Positions 15,103-20,814 of a stretch of 20,814 nt of DNA are shown piece after piece (positions within the stretch are counted from its first letter, which is position 1; the number at the start of each line of letters is the position of its first letter). Both the position numbers and the translations under genes were made by a program. The notes beneath the pieces were generated by a model. The model had not been told where the DNA came from and ran no database searches. It was given only the letters and a program-made list of their open reading frames with translations. The stretch comes from WTJD01 sp964225175 (lineage in GTDB: Bacteria; Pseudomonadota; Gammaproteobacteria; Xanthomonadales; SZUA-36), in NCBI GenBank assembly GCA_964225175.1, contig CAXQNK010000031.1, positions 1 to 20,814 of the forward strand, written 5' to 3'.

Positions 15103-16187
15103 GAGCGCTACAACGCATCATGGCCGTGGTTCGAAAGGAATTTCGTCAGCTCAGACGTGACCGCCTCACCTTCGGCATGATTGTGGGCATACCGGTGATC
15201 CAATTGCTGCTGTTCGGGTACGCCATCAACTTCGACGTGCGCCATTTGCCTGCCGGCGTTGCAGACCTCTCTTCCACCAGCGCTTCCCGGCAGATGGTCA
15301 TGGATCTCGGCATGTCCCAGGTGATCGACCTTGTACAAAGCGCAGGTTCCGCTGCGGAATTGGAAGACCTGTTGCGACGCGGGGAAATAACGGTAGGCGT
15401 CTTCATCCCCCCGGATTTCGAACAGCGCAGGGACCAACGTCAACGCGCCGCCGTGCAGATCCTCGCTGATGGATCCGACCCTGTCGTGCAGAGTGCCGTT
15501 GCCCTGCTCGGACAGCCCGCGCGGACATCACCCTATGAGGACCGGCCACCCCTGGTCGAAATTCGCAATTATTACAATCCCGAGCGTCGTTCACCTGTCA
15601 ACACCGTACCCGGCCTGATCGGCATCATCCTGACGCTGACGATGACCCTTTTTACAGCCGTTGCCATCGTCCGAGAAAAGGAGAGAGGCAACCTGGAATT
15701 ACTGATCACGACCCCCATCAGGACACATGAGCTCATGTTGGCCAAGATACTGCCCTACGTGCTGATAGGACTGATACAGGTCAGCCTGGTGTTGTTTCTG
15801 GGGCGCTGGCTGTTCGAACTGCCGATTCGTGGGAGCCTGGCAGACGTTTACGCGGTATGCCTTGCGTTCGTGGTCGCCAATCTGGCCCTGGGACTGATGA
15901 TATCCACCATAGCAAGCAACCAGTTCCAGGCCATGCAAATGACGTTTTTCATCCTGCTTCCCTCGATACTGCTCTCGGGATTCATGTTTCCGTTTGCGGG
16001 CATGCCGGTGTTGGCGCAGTGGATTGCCGAGTTTCTGCCCATGACGCATTTCATGCGATTGATCAGGGGCGTGGTGCTGCGTGGCGCCACGGTGGGCGAG
16101 ATGATCGGAGAACTGGCTGTTCTCGGCATTTTCATTGTGGTCGCCATGAGCTTTGCGACCTTGAGATTCAGAAAGCGCCTCGATTGA
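15099..16187 (+). CDS. ABC-2 type permease (YbhS/YbhR-like)
   Basis: A 362-residue permease with one N-terminal helix (LTFGMIVGIPVIQLLLFGYA), a periplasmic domain of about 130 residues (NFDVRHLPAGVADLSS through FIPPDFEQR), then five helices. Between the second and third helices the cytoplasmic VREKERGNLELLITTPI is the classic ABC-2 coupling region. It starts at GTG 15099, overlapping the ATPase stop; ATG at 15120 is an alternative that would drop seven residues. YbhSR systems have two permeases; only one is present, so a homodimer is expected. The stop lies four bases from the stop of the convergent cNMP gene. Confidence 0.9.
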   Translation: MRALQRIMAVVRKEFRQLRRDRLTFGMIVGIPVIQLLLFGYAINFDVRHLPAGVADLSSTSASRQMVMDLGMSQVIDLVQSAGSAAELEDLLRRGEITVGVFIPPDFEQRRDQRQRAAVQILADGSDPVVQSAVALLGQPARTSPYEDRPPLVEIRNYYNPERRSPVNTVPGLIGIILTLTMTLFTAVAIVREKERGNLELLITTPIRTHELMLAKILPYVLIGLIQVSLVLFLGRWLFELPIRGSLADVYAVCLAFVVANLALGLMISTIASNQFQAMQMTFFILLPSILLSGFMFPFAGMPVLAQWIAEFLPMTHFMRLIRGVVLRGATVGEMIGELAVLGIFIVVAMSFATLRFRKRLD

Positions 16188-16191
16188 AAAC

Positions 16192-16557
16192 CTAGCTTTT
16201 GGTGCGAATGTTGTTGGCCAGGCGCAGGCGGTCGGCAAGAAGCTCCATGACATGCAGGCTGAATTCAGGATATTCCCGAATCAGGTCCAGGAAACGGTTT
16301 CGCTCGATGGGAACCAATTTGCAATCCGTCTTCGCTTTCGCCGTGGTCATTCGGCTTGCAGGATCCACCATGGCCATTTCGCCCACTGACCCATTCACCA
16401 CTTCCACACCCAGAGGCTCGCCCTGGACGGACAGGCCAACTTCACCCTCGGCGATAAGATACATCTTCGAGGCGGCCTCGCCTTCCTGGAAAATGACATC
16501 ACCCGCCGAGAAGGATTCACGTTCGGAGAATCGGCGAATAATTATTTCAATGTCCAA
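16192..16557 (-). CDS. Stand-alone cyclic nucleotide-binding domain protein
   Basis: About 121 residues, nearly all one cNMP-binding beta-barrel (CAP_ED type). FSAGDVIFQEGEAASKMYLIAEGEVGL is the first half, and the phosphate-binding cassette GEMAMVDPASRMTTA (59-73) keeps the Glu60 and Arg69 expected to hold the ribose and cyclic phosphate. A short C-helix follows (EFSLHVMELLADRLRLAN). There is no DNA-binding or kinase domain. No ATG exists: I choose TTG at 16555-16557, preceded by GGAG eight bases upstream; a longer frame from TTG 16587 is possible. It may sense cAMP or cGMP and act on a partner protein; similar one-domain proteins are common but poorly characterised. It lies downstream of the TonB receptor on the same strand. 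Confidence 0.78.
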   Translation of the reverse strand: MDIEIIIRRFSERESFSAGDVIFQEGEAASKMYLIAEGEVGLSVQGEPLGVEVVNGSVGEMAMVDPASRMTTAKAKTDCKLVPIERNRFLDLIREYPEFSLHVMELLADRLRLANNIRTKS

Positions 16558-16784
16558 AACATCTACTCCAAACCAGGCGGACCACAAAAACCCGGGGAAG
16601 CGGCCGTGGGCTTGACACTGGGCCAGTGTACTGCCGGCGAATCGATCCGGGAATCCATTGCCCTGAATGACCTGCTGGCCGCGTTACGCTGGGCCCGAAA
16701 GGCCTGCGCCAGTATATCGCAGCCTGTCTGCAGTGTCTCCGTTCAGGATGGCGGGCGAACTTCAGCTTTCATAAACCGAGCAGA
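16558..16784. other. Intergenic region between TonB receptor and cNMP gene
   Basis: These 227 bases separate two minus-strand genes. They contain the 15-bp palindrome described separately and the GGAG ribosome site of the cNMP gene. No terminator with a T-run after the receptor stop was seen, so read-through is possible. A plus-strand open frame starting at 16606 runs into the receptor gene and has no coding character. Confidence 0.4.
16615..16629. repeat. 15-bp perfect palindrome upstream of the cNMP gene
   Basis: ACACTGG-G-CCAGTGT, two exact 7-bp arms around one base, about 58 bases upstream of the proposed cNMP start. It could be an operator for that gene. It does not match a CRP site (TGTGA...TCACA). 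Confidence 0.4.
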
Positions 16785-18989
16785 TCAAAACTGTCCCCGT
16801 AACCCAAACACAAAATTTCGACCGATCTGCGGCGCCTGGTCTTTGAGGAATGAGCTGTGGTTACGCACATCCTCATTCAACACATTGTTGCCCTTGCCGA
16901 AGATGTCCCAGGTGGAGCGGGCCCCGATGGGTAGGCGATAACTCAGATCCAGGTTCAACAGGTCATAGCCAGGAGTCGGCGTCTCGTATTCAGCCACGCG
17001 ATCCTGACGGGAAGCACGCACCCAGCTCAGGTTGGACGACCAGCGGTCGAGGTGCCATTCGACACCTACACCCAGCCGGGATGGCGGGACACGGGGTACA
17101 TTCGAGTGATCGTCGAACTCCGCTCTTACGACGTCGCCGAAGCCAAATATCTGCCAATGGCCATGTAAAAATTCGCCGAGGTCCAATCGGACTTCGATCT
17201 CCCCTCCCCAGAAATCGGCATCCTGTTGCGACCACTCACGCACCGGCAATCCGTCTTCTTCTTCACCGGAATCTTGTTCAAAAATGTAGTTGCTGAAAGC
17301 GTCGTAAAACATCGAAATCGAGGCGGTGAATGGCCCGTCGTGCAGGCGATAACCGATTTCAAAATGCTCGTTACGCTCTTTGGCCAGGTTCGGATCGCCT
17401 ATTTCAAAGGTCTGCGTCGCCGCATGAGGACCGCTGGAGAAGAGCTCCTGGTCACTGGGGGCCCTCGAAACAGAGGCCATCCTCAGACTGACATGGCTTC
17501 GCTTGCTGAGATGCCATATTGCGCCTGCAGACACGCTAAAAGGGCTGATACGGCGTCGCTGCATGCCACCGTCTCCCTCGTGCGCCTCTTCTTCGTCATC
17601 ATCATGGTGATCATGGCCTTCATTGGCTTGAGCCTGGATCTCGACGTCCTCGTAGCGTATCCCCAACTCCAGTTGCAGATTTCCGAACTCAGCCTGCTCG
17701 AGCCAGAATACCGCCAGGGTGCGAGTCTCGGAAGGTGGCACAAAGGCCTCTTCCCCGATCGCGGTAAAGTCCCGGTAGGTCCATTGCAACCCAAGCGCTC
17801 CGCGCCATGCGCCCCATGGTGCATGGGTCAGTTCGACACGGCTGTCCAGGGTGTCGCCCTCGAAGAAGGTACCGACCTCTTCTCCCTCAAACTCGGTATG
17901 TTCATAGTTGGTTTGAGTGACTAATACTTTCAGTTCATCAAAACCCCGCATCGGTTGTTGGCCATGGAGTTCAAAATCGTATCGGTCCTGTGCGAGATCG
18001 ATGGTGACATTTTCCTCTTCTTCCTCCTCTTCTTCGTGTTCCTCGTGTTCTTCCTCATGCTCTTCGCCATGCCCATGACCATGGGCACCGGGGATGCCAT
18101 AGTCTGAATCATAGCCGGTCCAGGATGCGCCAAATCGCCACTTATTGCCGATCCAGGAAGCGCCCAGCGCGCCGCCATGGTTGTCCAGAAAGCTGTTTTC
18201 GAGGATACCCGTGATCTCCTCCCCGTACGCGTCATGATCGTCACCCGAGTCATGGTCGTCTTCGTGCTCTTCTTCCGGGTAGAGCTCGGCGGCACCAGGG
18301 ATCTCGTAGTCATCGGTGGTTCGGTCAAAAGCACTGGCGTGAAAAGCAAATGCACCACTGCCAGCATCCAGCCTTGCCGCCAGGAAACGCTGATCTGCGG
18401 CAGAATCGCCCTGTGCGATGATACGTCCCTCTACGCCTTGCTCGGGCAGGCTTTTGGGAACCGTGTTGGTGACGATATTGACAACGCCACCAATTGAGCC
18501 TGAACCATACAGCAGGGTCGCTGGCCCTCTGAGCACTTCGATCTGGTCAGCCATGAAGGGCTCCACGGCTACGGCATGGTCCTGGCTGACCGCTGACGCA
18601 TCACTGGCCGTCACGTTGTTGAGCAGCACGCCAACGCGCGCGCCTGAGAGGCCACGAATCACCGGACGACCCACGTTCTCTCCGAAGCTGGCGTTGGACA
18701 TGCCCGGCATCACGGACAACGTTTCGCCGAGGTTGTTAGACAATTGTCGGTTGAGTTCGGCGCCCCTGAGCACGCTGGCTGACCGCGTCATCTCCACCAC
18801 GTTGCGCGCCAGCGGTGTCGCTGTCACTACCACTTCTTCCAGCACGTCGTGGAGATGATCGTCATGCGATCGCTCCTGAGTGTCCTCGACCGTCGACGCA
18901 GAATCCTGCGCGAAACCACTTCCACAATATGCACACAGCGCACAGCAGAGCACTGCACGCACCAAAACTCCAATCAATTGACCACACAT
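16785..18989 (-). CDS. TonB-dependent receptor, ZnuD-like (zinc/metal uptake)
   Basis: A 734-residue outer-membrane receptor. Signal peptide 1-27 (cleavage after FAQ), TonB box near VLEEVVVTA (49-57), plug domain about 55-180 with GRPVIRGLSGARVGVLLNN and EVLRGPATLLYGSGSIGGVVN, then a barrel ending in a terminal Phe (FGLRGQF). Three His/Asp/Glu-rich tracts lie in predicted extracellular loops: 238-256, 303-325 (GHGHGEEHEEEHEEHEEEEE) and 457-473 (GHDHHDDDEEEAHEG). A further His/Asp cluster (SHDDHLHD) sits just before the TonB box. This is the pattern of ZnuD-type zinc receptors. ATG 18987-18989 has GAGAGGG eight bases upstream. No Zur-type box was recognised. A small secreted protein gene lies 64 bases upstream on the same strand and is probably co-transcribed. 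Family sure, metal likely but not proven. Confidence 0.88.
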   Translation of the reverse strand: MCGQLIGVLVRAVLCCALCAYCGSGFAQDSASTVEDTQERSHDDHLHDVLEEVVVTATPLARNVVEMTRSASVLRGAELNRQLSNNLGETLSVMPGMSNASFGENVGRPVIRGLSGARVGVLLNNVTASDASAVSQDHAVAVEPFMADQIEVLRGPATLLYGSGSIGGVVNIVTNTVPKSLPEQGVEGRIIAQGDSAADQRFLAARLDAGSGAFAFHASAFDRTTDDYEIPGAAELYPEEEHEDDHDSGDDHDAYGEEITGILENSFLDNHGGALGASWIGNKWRFGASWTGYDSDYGIPGAHGHGHGEEHEEEHEEHEEEEEEEENVTIDLAQDRYDFELHGQQPMRGFDELKVLVTQTNYEHTEFEGEEVGTFFEGDTLDSRVELTHAPWGAWRGALGLQWTYRDFTAIGEEAFVPPSETRTLAVFWLEQAEFGNLQLELGIRYEDVEIQAQANEGHDHHDDDEEEAHEGDGGMQRRRISPFSVSAGAIWHLSKRSHVSLRMASVSRAPSDQELFSSGPHAATQTFEIGDPNLAKERNEHFEIGYRLHDGPFTASISMFYDAFSNYIFEQDSGEEEDGLPVREWSQQDADFWGGEIEVRLDLGEFLHGHWQIFGFGDVVRAEFDDHSNVPRVPPSRLGVGVEWHLDRWSSNLSWVRASRQDRVAEYETPTPGYDLLNLDLSYRLPIGARSTWDIFGKGNNVLNEDVRNHSSFLKDQAPQIGRNFVFGLRGQF
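18015..18083 (-). repeat. Low-complexity His/Glu codon tract inside the receptor gene
   Basis: Residues 303-325 are encoded by near-repetitive GAA/GAG and CAC/CAT codons (ctt/ctc-rich on the plus strand). Such tracts can change length by slipped replication in whole codons, altering the metal-binding loop without a frameshift. Confidence 0.5.
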
Positions 18990-19053
18990 AAAAGACGCCC
19001 TCTCCAGACTCCAAACCCATTCGAATTAAAGTGCGCCGGCAGGCGCGAAAGGC

Positions 19054-19329
19054 TCAGGGTGAGAGCGGTGGAGCTCGGGGCGATCGCCCCCAAACCAGGG
19101 TTGAGGAGTATGCTGCGGGCGACACGGAGAAAACGACCTGCGCCCCCTCGCGGAGCCAGTTGAGGCCAGATCGCACATCGGTCGAGATGAGCGACTCTGC
19201 CGCTGGTGAACAGCCATCGCAGGTGAGGGACACATGATCGCCCCCGACGTGTTGCACATCGTGCACCGCGCCCGTGACGTCGCCCGTCATCAGCAGTATG
19301 ATCAGTATGAATTGAAGTCTTGCGGCCAA
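19054..19329 (-). CDS. Small secreted protein with CxxC, upstream of the ZnuD-like gene
   Basis: A 91-residue frame with a clear signal peptide: AARLQ, hydrophobic FILIILLM, then TGDVTGA. The mature part begins VHDVQHVGGDHVSLTCDGCSPAAES, with three His and a CDGC motif, and ends in a Pro/Arg-rich tail. The start is TTG (19327-19329); no ATG or GTG precedes it before an in-frame stop. The length, signal and His/Cys content resemble the small DUF2946-type proteins found beside metal-related TonB receptors, but the match is only in outline. It lies on the same strand, 64 bases before the receptor, with a promoter-like pair upstream. Function unknown; metal handling in the periplasm is an inference. 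Confidence 0.5.
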   Translation of the reverse strand: MAARLQFILIILLMTGDVTGAVHDVQHVGGDHVSLTCDGCSPAAESLISTDVRSGLNWLREGAQVVFSVSPAAYSSTLVWGRSPRAPPLSP

Positions 19330-19393
19330 GCTTTGACCCTGTCGTCAGTGTTCAATCCGTTGTGATGGCTTCTCAGCCCCCAAGCGGGATGAG

Positions 19394-19422
19394 ATGTTAG
19401 CAAGAGACGACATTATTGTCAC
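19394..19422 (-). promoter_or_regulatory. Candidate promoter for the small protein/ZnuD-like receptor operon
   Basis: On the minus strand GTGACA (19417-19422) and TAACAT (19394-19399) are exactly 17 bases apart, predicting a start near 19387 and a leader of nearly 60 bases before the TTG at 19329. The dyad GACATTATTGTC (19409-19420) overlaps the -35 and spacer, a position suited to a repressor. It does not look like a standard Zur box. Confidence 0.4.
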
Positions 19423-19479
19423 GCGCCGTCGGAGAGTTAAATTGCCCAATTTGTCGTGTCAGTCCAAGCGCTGAGTAGC

Positions 19480-19485
19480 TATAAT
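19480..19485 (+). promoter_or_regulatory. -10 element of the ETF-QO gene
   Basis: A perfect TATAAT 31 bases before the ATG. The base context 17 bp upstream (TGTCAG) is a weak -35, so an activator may help, possibly at the AAATTGCCCAATTT dyad (19439-19452). Confidence 0.4.
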
Positions 19486-19516
19486 CTCTCGTTCTACCCG
19501 AAGTGCGGATCCTCGT

Positions 19517-20814
19517 ATGAATGAGCCAGCTACACAACGTGAAATCATGGAATACGATGTCGTCATCGTCGGAGCGGGTCCGGCAGGTCTCGCCTGTGGG
19601 CTCAAATTGCGCCAACTTCGCGAGGACCTGAGTGTCGCCATCATTGAAAAAGGTGCTGAAATCGGCGCCCATATTCTCTCCGGCGCAGTGATCGAGCCAG
19701 AACCCCTGGACGAGTTACTGCCAGGATGGCGAGAGGCGCCTCCGCCAGTGTGCGTGGAGGTCAGTCGGGATGAATTATGGTATCTCCGACCTTCGGGTTG
19801 CACGCGCCTGCCCACGCCACCGCAACAGCGAAACCACGGCAATTTCATCGTCTCACTGGGCGCAACATGTCAATGGCTCGCCAACCATGCGGAAAACGCC
19901 GGCGTCGATATTTTTCCGGGATTCGCGGCAGCGGATATTCATTTCAATGCTGATGGATCCGTGGGCGGTGTCATTATCGGTGACATGGGCGTTGCTCGGG
20001 ACGGGACCCATAAAGACGCCTTCATCGAGGGCATCGCCATTCAAGCGCCGGTGACCATTTTTGCAGAAGGCTGCCGGGGTCACCTGAGCAAGCGCCTGAT
20101 TGCGCACTATGGGCTGTCCCAGCACAGTGACCCGCAAACCTACGGTGTGGGCATGAAGGAGCTCTGGCAATTGCCTGAAGGCCGCGGCCGCCCCGGATTG
20201 GTGCAGCACACCATGGGCTGGCCGCTGGACTCGGACATTTATGGCGGCAGCTTCATTTATCACCTCGATAATGATCGACTGGCGATTGGTTTCGTTTGCG
20301 GCCTGGATTACACAGACCCTGACTTCATGCCCTTCGAGGCCTTTCAGCAACTCAAACATCACCCCATGATCAAAGCAATGCTCGAGGGCGGAGAGATCAT
20401 TTCCAGCGGGGCGCGTGCACTCGTCGAGGGGGGGTTCCAATCCCTGCCCAAGCTCGAAATGCCCGGAGCATTGTTGATCGGCGATGCTGCTGGCACGCTC
20501 AACGTGCCGAAGATCAAGGGCACGCACCAGGCGATGCGCAGCGGCATGCTCGCTGCTAAACATGTGGCGGAAACGCAGTCGAGCGCAGGCTTCGACGCGG
20601 CATTGCGGGCCTCGCCCGTGGTCGCTGAACTCCGCAAGGTGCGCAATATTCGTCCTGGTTTTCAAAAAGGGCTCTGGCGAGGACTGCTGACCGCAGCCAT
20701 CGAGACCGTTACCGCGGGACGACTGCCGAGAACGCTGTCCAATCATGCAGATCATTCGGTGCTCGAACGCGTGAACGCGCACAGCTCCCCAAATCGGCAT
20801 TGGGTAGGTCGCGA
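19517..20814 (+). CDS. Electron transfer flavoprotein:ubiquinone oxidoreductase (partial, C-terminus off the window)
   Basis: The frame stays open for 432 codons to the window edge. An FAD-binding fold opens with YDVVIVGAGPAGLACGLKL (13-31), then IIEKGAEIGAHILSGAVIEP (42-61), the ETF-QO motif IFAEGCRGHLSKRL (181-194), GGSFIYHLDNDRLAIGFV (243-260) and the second FAD motif LLIGDAAGTLNVPKIKGTH (319-337). These are diagnostic of ETF-QO (ETFDH), a membrane-attached enzyme passing electrons from reduced ETF to ubiquinone. The family is about 550 residues; the missing end should carry the four cysteines of the 4Fe-4S cluster. Start ATG 19517; ATG 19547 (MEYDVV) is an alternative. No strong ribosome site at either. 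Fits acyl-CoA oxidation, in line with the acyl-CoA ligase elsewhere in the window. Confidence 0.92.
   Translation, partial: MNEPATQREIMEYDVVIVGAGPAGLACGLKLRQLREDLSVAIIEKGAEIGAHILSGAVIEPEPLDELLPGWREAPPPVCVEVSRDELWYLRPSGCTRLPTPPQQRNHGNFIVSLGATCQWLANHAENAGVDIFPGFAAADIHFNADGSVGGVIIGDMGVARDGTHKDAFIEGIAIQAPVTIFAEGCRGHLSKRLIAHYGLSQHSDPQTYGVGMKELWQLPEGRGRPGLVQHTMGWPLDSDIYGGSFIYHLDNDRLAIGFVCGLDYTDPDFMPFEAFQQLKHHPMIKAMLEGGEIISSGARALVEGGFQSLPKLEMPGALLIGDAAGTLNVPKIKGTHQAMRSGMLAAKHVAETQSSAGFDAALRASPVVAELRKVRNIRPGFQKGLWRGLLTAAIETVTAGRLPRTLSNHADHSVLERVNAHSSPNRHWVGR

Larger units (their letters stand above)
19330..19516. promoter_or_regulatory. Divergent intergenic region between small metal-type gene and ETF-QO
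   Basis: The 187 bases carry candidate promoters in both directions and two short dyads: GACA-TTAT-TGTC (19409-19420) and AAATTG-CC-CAATTT (19439-19452). On the plus strand TATAAT lies at 19480-19485, predicting a transcript start near 19492 and a leader of about 25 bases for the ETF-QO gene; its -35 is poor. Confidence 0.45.

Noticed and set aside
16612..16640. TTGACA at 16612-16617 as a plus-strand promoter
   Set aside because: No -10-like hexamer at 16-18 bp spacing (the bases there are GC-rich), and no plus-strand gene follows; the hexamer partly reflects the palindrome at 16615-16629.
17226..17924. Plus-strand open frame of 232 codons within the TonB receptor
   Set aside because: Antisense shadow of the receptor barrel; the minus-strand translation is continuous and family-typical.
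19853..20800. Long minus-strand open frame of 315 codons
   Set aside because: It lies antisense to the ETF-QO gene, whose plus-strand translation has diagnostic FAD and ETF-QO motifs over its whole length. The antisense translation has no recognisable domain.
1..20814. CRISPR arrays, insertion sequences, phage or toxin-antitoxin modules
   Set aside because: No regularly spaced repeats, transposase, integrase or paired small toxin/antitoxin frames were found on either strand.

Overview
The window reads as a chromosomal segment of a GC-rich Gram-negative bacterium, most likely a marine-type gammaproteobacterium. This rests on lipoprotein and outer-membrane signal peptides, a TonB-dependent receptor, a BisC-type molybdoenzyme, a YbiH/YbhG-like regulator-exporter cassette, an ETF:quinone oxidoreductase, and a secreted protein whose C-terminal domain (INAGLNDVWFDPATAGQGF) I associate from memory with secreted proteins of marine gammaproteobacteria. 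The assignment is an inference; there is no rRNA or other phylogenetic marker here. I saw no tRNA, rRNA, CRISPR array, insertion sequence or phage gene.

Layout. 1-107: C-terminal tail of a membrane protein (+). 259-1761: GT-C/PMT-like membrane glycosyltransferase (-). 2060-4423: cytoplasmic molybdopterin S/N-oxide reductase of the BisC/TorA type (+). 4488-11011: a six-gene operon on the minus strand, in transcription order livH (GTG 11011), livM, livG, livF, a long-chain acyl-CoA ligase and a lipoprotein substrate-binding protein. Its genes overlap or nearly touch, and it has a candidate promoter and an upstream 27-bp-period direct repeat. 11281-12396: secreted DNRLRE-domain protein (-). 12567-16187: TetR regulator, HlyD-type lipoprotein, ABC ATPase and ABC-2 permease (+), translationally coupled, preceded by a perfect 9+9 bp AT-rich palindrome over the putative promoter. 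16192-16557: stand-alone cyclic-nucleotide-binding domain (-). 16785-18989: ZnuD-like TonB receptor with three His/Asp/Glu-rich tracts (-), with a small secreted CxxC protein upstream on the same strand (19054-19329). 19517-end: ETF:ubiquinone oxidoreductase (+), cut by the window edge.

How the genes work together. The liv-type importer plus acyl-CoA ligase looks like an uptake-and-activation unit for a carboxylic acid (fatty, branched or aromatic; the substrate is not readable from sequence). The ETF:quinone oxidoreductase at the right edge would pass electrons from acyl-CoA dehydrogenases to quinone, so catabolism of CoA esters is a loose common theme. The TetR cassette looks like a self-repressed drug/toxicant exporter. 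The ZnuD-like receptor and its small partner point to metal (probably zinc) uptake across the outer membrane.

I do not see a clearly new biological system. The best leads are the repeat array upstream of the liv/acyl-CoA-ligase operon, the operator-over-promoter with possible leaderless start at the TetR gene, and the small secreted protein paired with the zinc-type receptor. Several gene starts differ from the longest open frame (livG, livH, substrate-binding protein, cNMP protein) and are argued below.
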